Translations under genes and position numbers: made by a program | The notes under the pieces: model-generated | Seen by the model: only the letters and a program-made list of their open reading frames with translations | Told to the model about the DNA's origin: nothing | Database searches by the model: none | In this document: positions 40,232-49,878 of the stretch, piece by piece | How the letters are laid out: every line of letters starts with the position of its first letter | How positions within the stretch are numbered: the stretch's first letter is position 1 | Assembly: GCF_902859735.1 (NCBI RefSeq) | Contig: NZ_CADIJY010000001.1 | Location: 434,001-498,000 of the forward strand | Direction: 5' to 3' | Origin: Achromobacter aegrifaciens | Lineage (GTDB): Bacteria; Pseudomonadota; Gammaproteobacteria; Burkholderiales; Burkholderiaceae_B | Length of the DNA stretch: 64,000 bases

Positions 40232-40726
40232 TCAGTTCTTGGCGGATTCGGAGCGGGTCGCCACCACTTGCAGCTTGAGTTCGCCCAGGGCCTGGAACAG
40301 CGCGTTGCGGGTGCTTTCGGGCAGGTCGCCGAACATGGACTTGACCCAGGATTCGTGGGCGCGGGCCATGCGGGAGAAGCTCTTCTTGCCCAGCGGCGTA
40401 AGTTTGATGAGCGAGCTGCGGCGGTCGGATTCGACCTTGGTGCGCACCACCAGGCCTTCTTTTTCGAGCTGGTCGGTGATGCCGGTGATATTGCCGTTGG
40501 TGACCATCATGTGGCGCGACAGTTCGCCCATCTTCATGCCCTTGGGCGCGCGCTGCAATTGCGCCATCAGGTCAAAGCGCGGCAAGGTCGTGTCGAACTC
40601 ATTGCGCAGGCGGCTGCGGATCTCGCTCTCGACGAGATTGGCGCAGGTCAGCATGCGCAGCCACAGGCGCAGCGCATGGTGATCGTCGGGCGCTGCGCGG
40701 GATTCCAGGTCGGGGGTGTCGGTCAT
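40232..40726 (-). CDS. MarR family transcriptional regulator
   Basis: 164 residues. The winged helix contains TTLPRFDLMAQLQRAPKGMKMGELSRHMMVTNGN, then the wing VVRTKVESDRRSSLIKLTPLGKK. N- and C-terminal helices form the dimer. MarR proteins commonly sense aromatic compounds and repress uptake or degradation genes. It is divergent from a binding-protein/liv operon, with a pair of direct repeats in the shared promoter region. Confidence 0.92.
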   Translation of the reverse strand: MTDTPDLESRAAPDDHHALRLWLRMLTCANLVESEIRSRLRNEFDTTLPRFDLMAQLQRAPKGMKMGELSRHMMVTNGNITGITDQLEKEGLVVRTKVESDRRSSLIKLTPLGKKSFSRMARAHESWVKSMFGDLPESTRNALFQALGELKLQVVATRSESAKN

Positions 40727-40926
40727 GGCTATGGAAATTACCGGGAATGAGGGGCGGGCGCCAGATGCTGTCGATCGAGGATCGTCAGGCGGGCCGCGGC
40801 GTTGCCGGCGGCGCGCTTCTTGAGTATCGGCGGGATGTCGGGTACTGTCGCGCGAACGTCGCGCCGGGTATCCGGCACGGCGCGTTCATAGTTTGGGTGG
40901 AGGGTAACCATGGCGGTAGCTTATTA

Positions 40927-40951
40927 GTAAAAACCCTTTGGTAAAAACCCT
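40927..40951 (+). promoter_or_regulatory. Direct repeat in the MarR-binding protein promoter region
   Basis: GTAAAAACCCT occurs twice (40927-40937 and 40941-40951), 14 bases apart. The repeats lie in the 359-base region between MarR and the binding protein gene, which otherwise holds no credible gene. They sit about 135 bases before the binding-protein start, near an AT-rich TACTTTAAAC stretch. They may be a regulator site. Confidence 0.5.
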
Positions 40952-41085
40952 AGACTTGTTTTGCCGAATACTTTAAACCTAAACTATGAAGCACGCCAGC
41001 CTTGGCTGTGCTGCACGAAGTTTTTCGAATCGCGATTTCAAAAAAGAACACCCTCTGCGCGGGCTCGCGCACGGAGCACACCACC

Positions 41086-42249
41086 ATGCGTTTGATCACT
41101 TCCCTTCTGGCCGCCGCCGCCCTGGTACCGGCACTGGCCGGCGCCGACACCATCAAGGTCGGCATCGCCAACGACATCTCCGGTCCGTTCTCCGCCCTGG
41201 GCGCCGAAGCCCGCGACGGCTTCAACCTGGCCATCAAGCAACTGGGCAGCAAGCTGGGCGGGCAGCCCGCCGAATTCGTGCAGACCGACATGGGCGGCAA
41301 CCCCGACCAGGCCCGCCAACTGGTGACGCGCTACATCCAGCGCGACAAGGTCGATTTCTTCACCGGCCCCATCGGCTCGAACGTGGCGCTGGCCGTGGGC
41401 CCCGCGCTGTTCGCGGCCAAGGTGCCGTACCTGTCGAACAACCCCGGCCCCAGCCAGTTCGCCGGCGCGCAGTGCAATGCGTACTGGTTCGGCACGTCCT
41501 ACCAGAACGACGCCTTCCACGAAGCGGCCGGCAAGGTTGCGGCGGATCGCGGCTTCAAGAAGATGTTCATCATGGCCCCGGACTATCCGGCCGGCAAGGA
41601 TGCGCTCAACGGCTTCAAGCGCGGCTACAAGACCGCCCCGGGCGACGAGGTCTACACCAAGCTCGGCCAGATCGACTACGCCGCAGAGTTGGCGCAGATC
41701 CGCGCCGCCAAGCCGGACGCCGTCTATATCTTCCTGCCGGGCGGCATGGGCATCAACTTCGTCAAGCAGTTCGTCTCGACCGGCCTGTCGCAAAGCGTCA
41801 AGCTGATCGGCCCGGGCTTCTCGGCCGACGAGGACGTGATCCAGGCCGTGGGCGAACCCATGCTGGGCATGTACAACACGGCGCAGTGGGCGCATGACCT
41901 GGACGTGCCGCAGAACAAGGCCTTCGTCGAAGCCTTCCGCAAGGAATACAACGGCCGCTACCCCTCGGTGTACGCTGCCCAGGCCTACGACGTGATCATG
42001 GCCATGGACGCTGCCGTCAAGCAGGCCGGCGGCAAGGCCTCCGACCGCGAAGCCATCGTGCGCGCGCTTGAAAAAGCCGACTACCCCTCGGTGCGCGGCA
42101 GCTTCACTTACGGCAAGAACCACTATCCCATCCAGTCTTATTACCTGCGTGTCGTCGACAAGGACGGCAGCGGCCGCATTACCAACAAGCTGGTGGGCAA
42201 GGTGTTCGACAAGTACCAGGACGTCTACGTCGGCGAATGTAAGCTGTAG
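41086..42249 (+). CDS. Periplasmic binding protein of a branched-chain amino acid-type ABC transporter
   Basis: 387 residues. The signal peptide MRLITSLLAAAALVPALAGA is followed by DTIKVGIANDISGPFSALGA, the LivK-like start. The remainder has the two-lobe fold (VDFFTGPIGSNVALAVGP; IDYAAELAQIRAAKPDAVYIF). Binding proteins of this type near MarR genes often take up aromatic acids. ATG at 41086 is preferred because it begins the signal peptide. A 207-base repeat-bearing gap separates it from livH. Confidence 0.9.
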   Translation: MRLITSLLAAAALVPALAGADTIKVGIANDISGPFSALGAEARDGFNLAIKQLGSKLGGQPAEFVQTDMGGNPDQARQLVTRYIQRDKVDFFTGPIGSNVALAVGPALFAAKVPYLSNNPGPSQFAGAQCNAYWFGTSYQNDAFHEAAGKVAADRGFKKMFIMAPDYPAGKDALNGFKRGYKTAPGDEVYTKLGQIDYAAELAQIRAAKPDAVYIFLPGGMGINFVKQFVSTGLSQSVKLIGPGFSADEDVIQAVGEPMLGMYNTAQWAHDLDVPQNKAFVEAFRKEYNGRYPSVYAAQAYDVIMAMDAAVKQAGGKASDREAIVRALEKADYPSVRGSFTYGKNHYPIQSYYLRVVDKDGSGRITNKLVGKVFDKYQDVYVGECKL

Positions 42250-42256
42250 AGGGAAA

Positions 42257-42445
42257 GACCCACCCCCGAAGCGCTGCGCGCTTCCCCCTCAAGGGGGCAT
42301 GCCTGCGGACCGGCGAAGCCGGCTCCGCGGCATCTGGATCGGGTGGCACCGCAGCATGCGCCGTGCCTGGTGCGCGGACGCGATGCGCAATCAGATGGCT
42401 CTATTGATTAGGCCGCGAACCAGGCCATCGGCACTTCGCGGCAGG
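42257..42445. repeat. Repeat-like hairpin region between the binding protein and livH
   Basis: Contains three hairpins in a row: GAAGCGC-TGC-GCGCTTC (42268-42284), CCCCC-TCAA-GGGGG (about 42284-42297) and a GC-rich stem with a GAA loop (42301-42331). This type of sequence is one I associate with dispersed repeats of Alcaligenaceae. Inside an operon it may reduce read-through from the highly expressed binding protein. Confidence 0.55.
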
Positions 42446-42456
42446 GGGAAGTCTTC

Positions 42457-43377
42457 ATGACGTTTACGCTGATCGTCGAGCAATTGCTGAACGGTCTGCA
42501 GTTTGGGTTGATGTTGTTTCTGATCGCGGCCGGGCTGACCCTGGTGTTCGGCATCATGGACATCATGAATCTGGCTCACGGCTCGCTCTACATGGCCGGC
42601 GCCTATGTCGCCGCCGAAACCATGCAGCGCACAGGTTCATTCACCGCTGCCGTCCTGGTGGCGGCAGTCGCCACCGGCATCGTCGGCGTGGTGCTGGAAC
42701 TCACGCTGATCCGCCGCCTGGCGCTGCGCGACCACCTGGCCCAGGTGCTGGGCACCTATGCCGTCATCCTCATCGCCAACGATCTGGTCAAGATGATCTG
42801 GGGGCCGGCCCCCGTCATGCTGAACATGCCGGCCGCGCTGTCCGGCCCGGTCCGGCTGCTGCCCGATCTGCTCTATCCCGCCTACCGCCTGATGATCATC
42901 GTGTTCGGTGTGGCCGCCGCCGCGGGCCTGTACTGGTTCGTGACGCGCACCCGTGCGGGCGTGCTGGTGCGGGCAGGGGCGTCCAACCGCCAGATGGCCA
43001 CCCTGATGGGCGTGCGCGTGCCGCTGCTGTTCCTGGGCGTGTTCGTGCTGGGCGCCATGCTGGCCGCCGTGGCCGGCGCCTTGCTCGGCCCGATCACGTC
43101 GGTACAGGTGGGCATGGGCGAGGAAATCCTGATCCTGGTGCTGGTATGCATCGTGATCGGCGGCATCGGATCGATTCGCGGCGCCTTTGTCGGCGCGCTG
43201 TTGGTGGGCATGGTGGATACGGCGGGGCGGGCCTTCCTGCCCATGCTGCTGCGCCAGGTCTTTTCCCCGGCCGTGGCCTCCAGCGTCGGACCGACGCTGG
43301 CCGCCATTGCCATTTATGTATTGATGGCGGCAGTGCTGGTGTTCCGGCCCTCCGGCTTGTTTCCGGCGCGGGGTTGA
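42457..43377 (+). CDS. livH: ABC permease, LivH family
   Basis: 306 residues, about eight membrane segments. LIVEQLLNGLQFGLMLFLIAAGLTLVFG at the N-terminus, IMNLAHGSLYMAGAY and the coupling loop GASNRQMATLMGV fit LivH. It follows the binding protein after a repeat-bearing gap and is adjacent to livM. Confidence 0.9.
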   Translation: MTFTLIVEQLLNGLQFGLMLFLIAAGLTLVFGIMDIMNLAHGSLYMAGAYVAAETMQRTGSFTAAVLVAAVATGIVGVVLELTLIRRLALRDHLAQVLGTYAVILIANDLVKMIWGPAPVMLNMPAALSGPVRLLPDLLYPAYRLMIIVFGVAAAAGLYWFVTRTRAGVLVRAGASNRQMATLMGVRVPLLFLGVFVLGAMLAAVAGALLGPITSVQVGMGEEILILVLVCIVIGGIGSIRGAFVGALLVGMVDTAGRAFLPMLLRQVFSPAVASSVGPTLAAIAIYVLMAAVLVFRPSGLFPARG

Positions 43378-43379
43378 GC

Positions 43380-44345
43380 ATGAAATCCATGATCTGGACC
43401 GTGGTCCTGCTGGCCGCGCTGGCCGTATTCCCCCTGGTTGCGCCGGCGTTGGGCCTGGACTTTTACATTTCCTTCGTGCGGCGCGTGCTGATTTATGCGC
43501 TGGCCGCGACCAGCCTGAACCTGATCCTGGGCTATGGCGGCATGGTGGCGCTGGGACACGCGGCGTTCTTCGGCGCGGGCGCGTACGCGGTCGGCATCCT
43601 GGCCATGTCGGGCGTGACGTCCGCCCTGATCGTCTGGCCCGTGGCCATGCTGCTGGCGGCGGTGCTGGCCTGCATCACGGGGGCGATTTCGCTGCGCACC
43701 CGCGGCGTGTACTTCATCATGATCACGCTGGCCTTCGCGCAGATGCTGTTCTACATCTTCATCTCGCTGCGGCAGTACGGCGGCGAGGACGGGCTGAACC
43801 TGCCGGGCTACTCCAGCCTGCCGGGCATCGACCTGGCCAATGACGTCAGCTTCTATTACCTGGTGCTGGCGCTGTTCGCGCTGATCATGTGGGTGTTCGG
43901 CCGCGTGGTGACCTCGCGCTTTGGCACCGCCCTGCAAGGCATACGCGAAAACGAATCGCGCATGGAATCCATGGGTTATCCGGTCTATCGCATCAAGCTG
44001 ATGGCCTTCACGCTGAGCGGCGCGGTGGCCGGCCTGGCCGGCGCGCTGCTGGCCAACCATAATCTCTTCATCTCGCCCAGCCTGATGCACTGGACCCAGT
44101 CGGCCAACCTGCTGATCATGGTGCTGGTGGGCGGCATCGGCCTGCGCTATGGCGGTGTGGCGGGCGCCGTGGTCATGCTGACCCTGGAGGAAGTGCTGCG
44201 CCTGTGGACCGAATATTGGCACCTGCCCCTGGGCGTGCTGCTGCTGTGCGTGGTGTTCGGCGCGCCGCGCGGTCTGGTCGGGCTGTTCGGCCCCTTGTTC
44301 AGCGGCCGCGCCGCTGCCACCCAATCCGGCAAGGCGGGATCATGA
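43380..44345 (+). CDS. livM: ABC permease, LivM family
   Basis: 321 residues, about ten membrane segments. SLNLILGYGGMVALGHAAFFG, LRTRGVYFIMITLAFAQM and the coupling loop RFGTALQGIRENESRMESMG are LivM signatures. ATG at 43380 lies two bases after the livH stop. The end overlaps livG by four bases. Confidence 0.9.
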   Translation: MKSMIWTVVLLAALAVFPLVAPALGLDFYISFVRRVLIYALAATSLNLILGYGGMVALGHAAFFGAGAYAVGILAMSGVTSALIVWPVAMLLAAVLACITGAISLRTRGVYFIMITLAFAQMLFYIFISLRQYGGEDGLNLPGYSSLPGIDLANDVSFYYLVLALFALIMWVFGRVVTSRFGTALQGIRENESRMESMGYPVYRIKLMAFTLSGAVAGLAGALLANHNLFISPSLMHWTQSANLLIMVLVGGIGLRYGGVAGAVVMLTLEEVLRLWTEYWHLPLGVLLLCVVFGAPRGLVGLFGPLFSGRAAATQSGKAGS

Positions 44346-45105
44346 ACGCAGCTGTAACGCCGGCCCTGCAGGCCACGGGACTGGTGCGCCGCTTCGGCGC
44401 GCTGGTCGCCACCGACAATGTGTCGCTGTCCCTGAACCCGGGCGAGATCCATGCCCTCATCGGCCCCAATGGCGCGGGCAAGTCGACGCTGATCCATCTG
44501 CTGTCCGGCACGTTGACGGCTGACTCGGGCAAGCTGACGGTAGGCGGACGCGACGTCACCAGCATGAACGCCCATCAGCGAGTGGCTGCCGGGCTGTCGC
44601 GGTCGTACCAGATCACCAATATCTTCAAGCAATCCTCCGTGCTGGACAACCTGGTGCTGGCGGTGCAGGCGCATGCCGGCAGCAGCTTCCGCTTCTGGAA
44701 GCCGCGCGCCGCCGAATCGGCCCTGTACGAGCAGGCGCGCGAGCTGGCCCGGGAATGCGCCATCGACGCCAGCCTGCTGGAACGCCCGGCCGGCACCCTG
44801 CCGCACGGCGAACAGCGCAAGGTCGAATTCGCGCTGGCCCTGGCCGCACGGCCTGCCGTCCTGCTGCTGGACGAACCCATGGCGGGCATGGGGCCCGACG
44901 AAACCGTGCGCCTGACCGAATTGATCGAATCCATGCGGGGCCGAGCCGCCATGCTGCTGGTCGAACACGACATGCAGGCGGTGTTCCGCCTGGCCGACCG
45001 CCTGTCGGTGCTGGTCTACGGCCGCGTCATCGCGACCGGCACCCCCGACGAAATCCGCGCCAACCCGGAAGTGCGGCAAGCCTACCTGGGCGACGAGGAG
45101 ACCGC

Positions 45106-45109
<4 letters not shown>
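44342..45109 (+). CDS. livG: ABC transporter ATPase, LivG type
   Basis: 255 residues. Walker A is GPNGAGKSTLI, the signature reads LPHGEQRKVEFALAL (the LivG-branch form of LSGGQ), and Walker B is VLLLDEPMAGMGP. It overlaps livM by four bases and the livF start by four bases (ATGATG context), indicating translational coupling. Confidence 0.92.
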
Positions 45110-45813
<704 letters not shown>

Positions 45814-45821
45814 CAAGAAAG

Positions 45822-45890
45822 CTGCAATGTAAACAGGCAAACGCTGCCAGTCGTGAAATAAAAAGCAATAAATCGACATTTACATTGCAG
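45822..45890. promoter_or_regulatory. Spaced 12-bp inverted repeat in the livF-siaA gap
   Basis: Perfect 12-bp arms (45822-45833 and 45879-45890) 45 bases apart in an AT-rich stretch. The 308-base gap between livF and siaA has no gene; a small hairpin (GACGC-CCGA-GCGTC, 45904-45917) follows. The spaced arms could be two half-sites of one regulator, or the feet of a long stem ending the liv transcript. Confidence 0.5.
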
Positions 45891-46121
45891 TAGTGCAACT
45901 TAGGACGCCCGAGCGTCTTACAAGCGTTTGCTCCTGTTTCAATTGGATCCACTGTTCTCTACACTTGTCGCGCCGGACGTGCCTCGAGGGTACGCCTGCA
46001 ACAGGCTCATGGCTGGACAAGCGGGGCAAGCGCGCGGCGAAACATCGTTACACAACGAAAGTCTGCCCATGCGTCCCCTTCACGCACGTTACGTCTTATC
46101 AGGCAGTAAGGAAGACTTTGC

Positions 46122-48104
46122 ATGGCGAAATGGGGTTTGCGCAGAAAATCGTTGATGGCGCTGTTGCTGGCGTGCCTGGTTGCCCTGGCGCCGGCGGCCC
46201 TGATCGGCTGGCAGGTGCTGGACGGGGTCAGGGAGCACTTCGGACGGGCTTTCTCCGACAACTTCACGCAATTGAACCGCCAGCGCATCCTGGCGCCGGT
46301 GTCCCGTGAACTGGCCCTGTCGCAGCGGTTGGCGGATAGCGAGGTCACTCGCCGCTGGCTGCGGCACGAAAGCGATCCGGCCGCGCGCGAGCTGTTCTTT
46401 CGCGAAGCCGACGGCTACCGCCGCGATCTGCTGGGACGCGCCTACTTCATCGCCAGCGCCGCCTCGGGCAATTATTACTTCAACGACGACCAGCCCCTGT
46501 CCGAGACGCCGCGCTACACGCTGAGCAAAAGCGCGGCCGACGACGCCTGGTTCTACCTGACGCTGGCGTCTCCCGCCAAGTACAACATCAACGTCAACCC
46601 GGACCTGAAGCTCAAGACCACCAAGGTCTGGATCAACGTCCAGGTGCGCGACGGCGACCGGGTCATCGGCCTGACCGGTTCCGGTCTGGACGTAGGCGGA
46701 TTCCTGCGTGAATTCGTCAACAGCGGCCAGCCCGGGGTCACGCCGATCATCGTCGACGAGGAAGGCGCGATCCAGGCCCACATGGACGCCTCGCTCATTG
46801 CCTACAACTCGGGCGCGGGCGGCGCTGCCCGCGGCACGGTGTTCAACCTGCTGGACGGCGGCGAGGGCCGCGCCGAGCTGGCCGCGGCCATGAAGGCGGC
46901 GCGGACCGACCCGCAGTCGGTGCAATCCGCCTGGGTCAAGATGGACGGCATCCGGCAGCTGGTGTCCGTAGCCTACATGCCGGAACTGCACTGGCACGTG
47001 CTGACGGTGGTGGACCTGGGCGCGGCCCGGGTACTGGACACGGATTGGCTCTGGCCCGCGGCGATCGGCCTGGTGGTGCTGTTCGCGGCCATGTTGCTGT
47101 GCTTCGGCTACGCCATCGAGCGCCTGATGCTGCGCCCCTTGCGCCGCCTGCAGCAGTCGGCGCGCGCCATCGCCGACGGCAGCTACGACGTGCGCCTGCC
47201 TCCGGGCGGCCAGGACGAAATCGGCGACCTCAGCCGCGCCTTCGGCGTGATGGCGGACAAGGTGCGCCAGCACACGGCTGAACTCGAAACCAAGGTGCGC
47301 GAGCGCACCTCCGAACTCGAGGACGCCAATCGCGCCATGGCCGCCGCGCACAAGAAAATCGACGACTCCATCGATTACGCCAGCCTGATCCAGCGCGCCA
47401 TTCTGCCGGATCGCCAGCTTACCCAGTCCCTGGGCGCGCATCATTTCGTGCTGTGGAAGCCGCGCGACGTGGTGGGCGGCGACTTCTACGTATTCCGCTC
47501 CGACGGCGCCAACTGCCTGCTGGGCATCATGGATTGCGCCGGCCACGGCGTGCCCGGCGCATTGATGACCATGCTGGCCCGCGCCGCCATAGATCTGGCG
47601 ATCACCGAGGCCGGCCCGGCCGACCCCGCCGCCATCCTGACCCGCACCGACAACGCCATCCGCGCCATGCTTGCCGACGCGCAATTGCCCCGTGCGCTGG
47701 CCACGAACACGGATGCGGCCCTGGTTTATATTGACCGCCAGGGCGGCCGGTTGCGCTATGCGGGCGCCAAGATCAGCCTGTACGCGAGCAACGGCGAGGA
47801 ACTGCGCGAGGTGCCCGGCGGCAAGCGGGCGCTGGGCGACAAGCGCACCGAGACCTACGAAAACATCGAACTGCGGATGGAGTCCGGCTGGACCTACTAC
47901 CTGGTCACGGACGGGTTCCTGGACCAGGCGGGAGGCGAACACGGCTTTGGCTTTGGCAATACCCGGTTCGCGGAAATGCTCAAGACGCACGCGCGCCGGC
48001 CGTTAACCGAACAGGCGGCCGCCTTTACCCAGGCGCTGGCAGAGTACCAAGGCGGGCGGCCGCAGCGTGATGACATCACCTTGCTGTCGTTCCGTTTCGA
48101 ATAA
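46122..48104 (+). CDS. siaA: SiaA-like PP2C phosphatase with Cache sensor and HAMP domains
   Basis: 660 residues. Membrane segments lie at about 10-30 and 308-330; the region between them is a double-Cache-like periplasmic sensor (VWINVQVRDGDRVIGLTGSGLDV). HAMP (LMLRPLRRLQQSARAIADGSYDV) and a coiled coil (about 385-425) lead to a SpoIIE/PP2C domain. Its metal residues are in VVGGDFYVF, GIMDCAGHGVPGALM, LVTDGFLDQ and QRDDITLLS. In Pseudomonas SiaA removes a phosphate from SiaC and so activates SiaD. It is the first of five linked genes. Confidence 0.88.
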   Translation: MAKWGLRRKSLMALLLACLVALAPAALIGWQVLDGVREHFGRAFSDNFTQLNRQRILAPVSRELALSQRLADSEVTRRWLRHESDPAARELFFREADGYRRDLLGRAYFIASAASGNYYFNDDQPLSETPRYTLSKSAADDAWFYLTLASPAKYNINVNPDLKLKTTKVWINVQVRDGDRVIGLTGSGLDVGGFLREFVNSGQPGVTPIIVDEEGAIQAHMDASLIAYNSGAGGAARGTVFNLLDGGEGRAELAAAMKAARTDPQSVQSAWVKMDGIRQLVSVAYMPELHWHVLTVVDLGAARVLDTDWLWPAAIGLVVLFAAMLLCFGYAIERLMLRPLRRLQQSARAIADGSYDVRLPPGGQDEIGDLSRAFGVMADKVRQHTAELETKVRERTSELEDANRAMAAAHKKIDDSIDYASLIQRAILPDRQLTQSLGAHHFVLWKPRDVVGGDFYVFRSDGANCLLGIMDCAGHGVPGALMTMLARAAIDLAITEAGPADPAAILTRTDNAIRAMLADAQLPRALATNTDAALVYIDRQGGRLRYAGAKISLYASNGEELREVPGGKRALGDKRTETYENIELRMESGWTYYLVTDGFLDQAGGEHGFGFGNTRFAEMLKTHARRPLTEQAAAFTQALAEYQGGRPQRDDITLLSFRFE

Positions 48105-48127
48105 ACGTTATCAGGGCGGTTACCCCC

Positions 48128-48667
48128 ATGAATGCCTCCGATCTTTACGCATTGGGCGAACGGTTCAACCAGAATCGCACTCTGTTGTGCTTCAACGGAC
48201 CGACTTCCCGCAGCCTGATCGAGGAAATCGGCAATGCGCTCAAGAACTATCTGAACGCGGAGCACGCGCGGCCGGCCGAGGCCATGGACGTTTTCTCCGT
48301 CTACATCGAGATGATCCAGAACATCCGCCAGTACGCCGCGCTGCATGACGACCTGGACGCCTCGGCCACCGTGGTGATCGGCCGCCGCGATGAAAGCCGC
48401 TACGTGGTGTCGGCGGGCAACCTGGTCAAGGCGGAGGACGGCGAGGCGCTGGTCGCCCGCATCCAGGAACTGGCCGCGCTGGACAAGGCGGCGCTGAAGG
48501 CCGAGTACAAGGCGCAGCTGCACAAGCCGCGCGCCCAGGGCGTCGCCTCGGGCGCCGGCCTGGGGCTGATCGATATCGCCCGCCGCGCTGGCGCGCCGCT
48601 GGAGGCCAGCCTGACGCCCGCCGCAGCGCCCGGGCAGGCCTTCTTCAGCCTGAGCGTCGTGATCTGA
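48128..48667 (+). CDS. siaB: SiaB family protein kinase
   Basis: 179 residues. A histidine-kinase-like ATPase fold is suggested by FSVYIEMIQNIRQYAALHD (N-box) and GVASGAGLGLIDIARRAG (G-box). SiaB phosphorylates SiaC on a threonine in Pseudomonas, opposing SiaA. It lies 23 bases after siaA and 36 bases before siaC. Confidence 0.88.
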   Translation: MNASDLYALGERFNQNRTLLCFNGPTSRSLIEEIGNALKNYLNAEHARPAEAMDVFSVYIEMIQNIRQYAALHDDLDASATVVIGRRDESRYVVSAGNLVKAEDGEALVARIQELAALDKAALKAEYKAQLHKPRAQGVASGAGLGLIDIARRAGAPLEASLTPAAAPGQAFFSLSVVI

Positions 48668-48703
48668 AGGCGTGCCGGGCCAAGAATATATTTGGAGCAA
48701 CTA

Positions 48704-49081
48704 ATGAACGATTTGAATATTCCCGGGACCCAGTCCACGCCCGCCATCACCGCCGACACCGCTGCCGGCGTGCTGGCGATGCGCGGCGACTCCTATCCCG
48801 AGAATTCCTTCGAGCTGTTCGGTCCCGTCATCGAATGGGTCGAAGCCTATCTGCTGAGCAGCGCCGCGCCCCTGAAGCTGGAGCTGGAACTGCTCTACCT
48901 GAACACCAGCAGCATCAAGTCCGTCATGGACATCTTCGATCTGCTGGAGGCTGCCCACAACAAGGGCCGCGAGGTCAGCGTCACCTGGTTCTACGACATG
49001 CGCAATGAGCGCGTCGGCGAACTGGCCGAGGAATTCAAGGAAGACTGCACGTTTCCCTTTTCCGTTGTCGGCCGCCAATGA
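48704..49081 (+). CDS. siaC: SiaC family regulatory phosphoprotein (DUF1987)
   Basis: 125 residues, an anti-sigma-antagonist-like fold. YLNTSSIKSVMDIFDLLE contains the probable phosphorylation site: the threonine of NTSS is residue 68, the same number as the T68 that I recall as the target in Pseudomonas SiaC. ATG at 48704 sets this numbering; a start 12 bases earlier is possible. Unphosphorylated SiaC binds and activates the SiaD cyclase. It overlaps the siaD start by four bases. Confidence 0.9.
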   Translation: MNDLNIPGTQSTPAITADTAAGVLAMRGDSYPENSFELFGPVIEWVEAYLLSSAAPLKLELELLYLNTSSIKSVMDIFDLLEAAHNKGREVSVTWFYDMRNERVGELAEEFKEDCTFPFSVVGRQ

Positions 49082-49878
49082 AATCCGACGCCGCCCAGCT
49101 GGACAAGCGCATCGCCGAATTGCTGGCGGATCCGGTCTATCAGGGCCATCCGTTGCATGAAGCGCTGGACGCGCTCTGGCGGCATACGGCCGAACAGATG
49201 GCGCGCATCGAGCGCGTGACCCAACTGTCGGACGCCTACCAGAGCATGGCGCACGAACGCGAGCTGGGCCTGTGCGACCGTTTCGACCGGCAACTGCGCC
49301 GGCTGACCCGCATCGCGCGCATCTCGGACCACTACCAGAACATGATGCGGGACCTGAACTCCGCATTGCAGGAAACCTCCAACCGCGATCCCTTGACCGG
49401 CCTCTTGAACCGGCGCGCCTTGATGGAAATGATCAAGCAGGAGGTCTTGCGCGTGTCTCGCGGCGGATCGACCTTCGTGGTGGCGATGCTGGACGTGGAT
49501 CATTTCAAGTCGGTCAACGACCGCTATGGCCATGAAACAGGCGACCGCGCGCTGGTCGAGCTGGCCGGCGCGTTGGGCGACAACTTGCGTGAATACGATC
49601 TATGCGGCCGCTGGGGCGGCGAGGAATTCCTGGTGCTGCTGCCCAGCACCCAGCCCGAGGACGCCCAGCGCGTCATGGACCGGCTGGTTGGCGCGGTGCG
49701 CGCCTTGGCAATCACGGTGGGGGATGGCGTGTTGAGATTGACGGTCAGCATAGGCATGGCATATCACCAGTTGGGAGAAACCTTCTCTGAAACGCTCAGC
49801 CGTGCGGACCAGGCCTTGTACCTGGCCAAGCAGGACGGACGCGACCGCGTCGAACTCGGGTTTCCGAAGCGCAGATGA
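49078..49878 (+). CDS. siaD: SiaD-like diguanylate cyclase
   Basis: 266 residues. An N-terminal helical region of about 95 residues, the likely SiaC-binding part, precedes a GGDEF domain with the motif GRWGGEEFLVLL. An intact inhibitory site, REYD, lies five residues before GGEEF, so product feedback is expected. It makes c-di-GMP from GTP. ATG at 49078 overlaps the siaC stop. The end overlaps the next gene by four bases. Confidence 0.9.
   Translation: MKSDAAQLDKRIAELLADPVYQGHPLHEALDALWRHTAEQMARIERVTQLSDAYQSMAHERELGLCDRFDRQLRRLTRIARISDHYQNMMRDLNSALQETSNRDPLTGLLNRRALMEMIKQEVLRVSRGGSTFVVAMLDVDHFKSVNDRYGHETGDRALVELAGALGDNLREYDLCGRWGGEEFLVLLPSTQPEDAQRVMDRLVGAVRALAITVGDGVLRLTVSIGMAYHQLGETFSETLSRADQALYLAKQDGRDRVELGFPKRR

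Noticed and set aside
40747-40944. Short open frame between MarR and the binding protein
   Set aside because: No ribosome binding site or recognisable features; region looks like a promoter.
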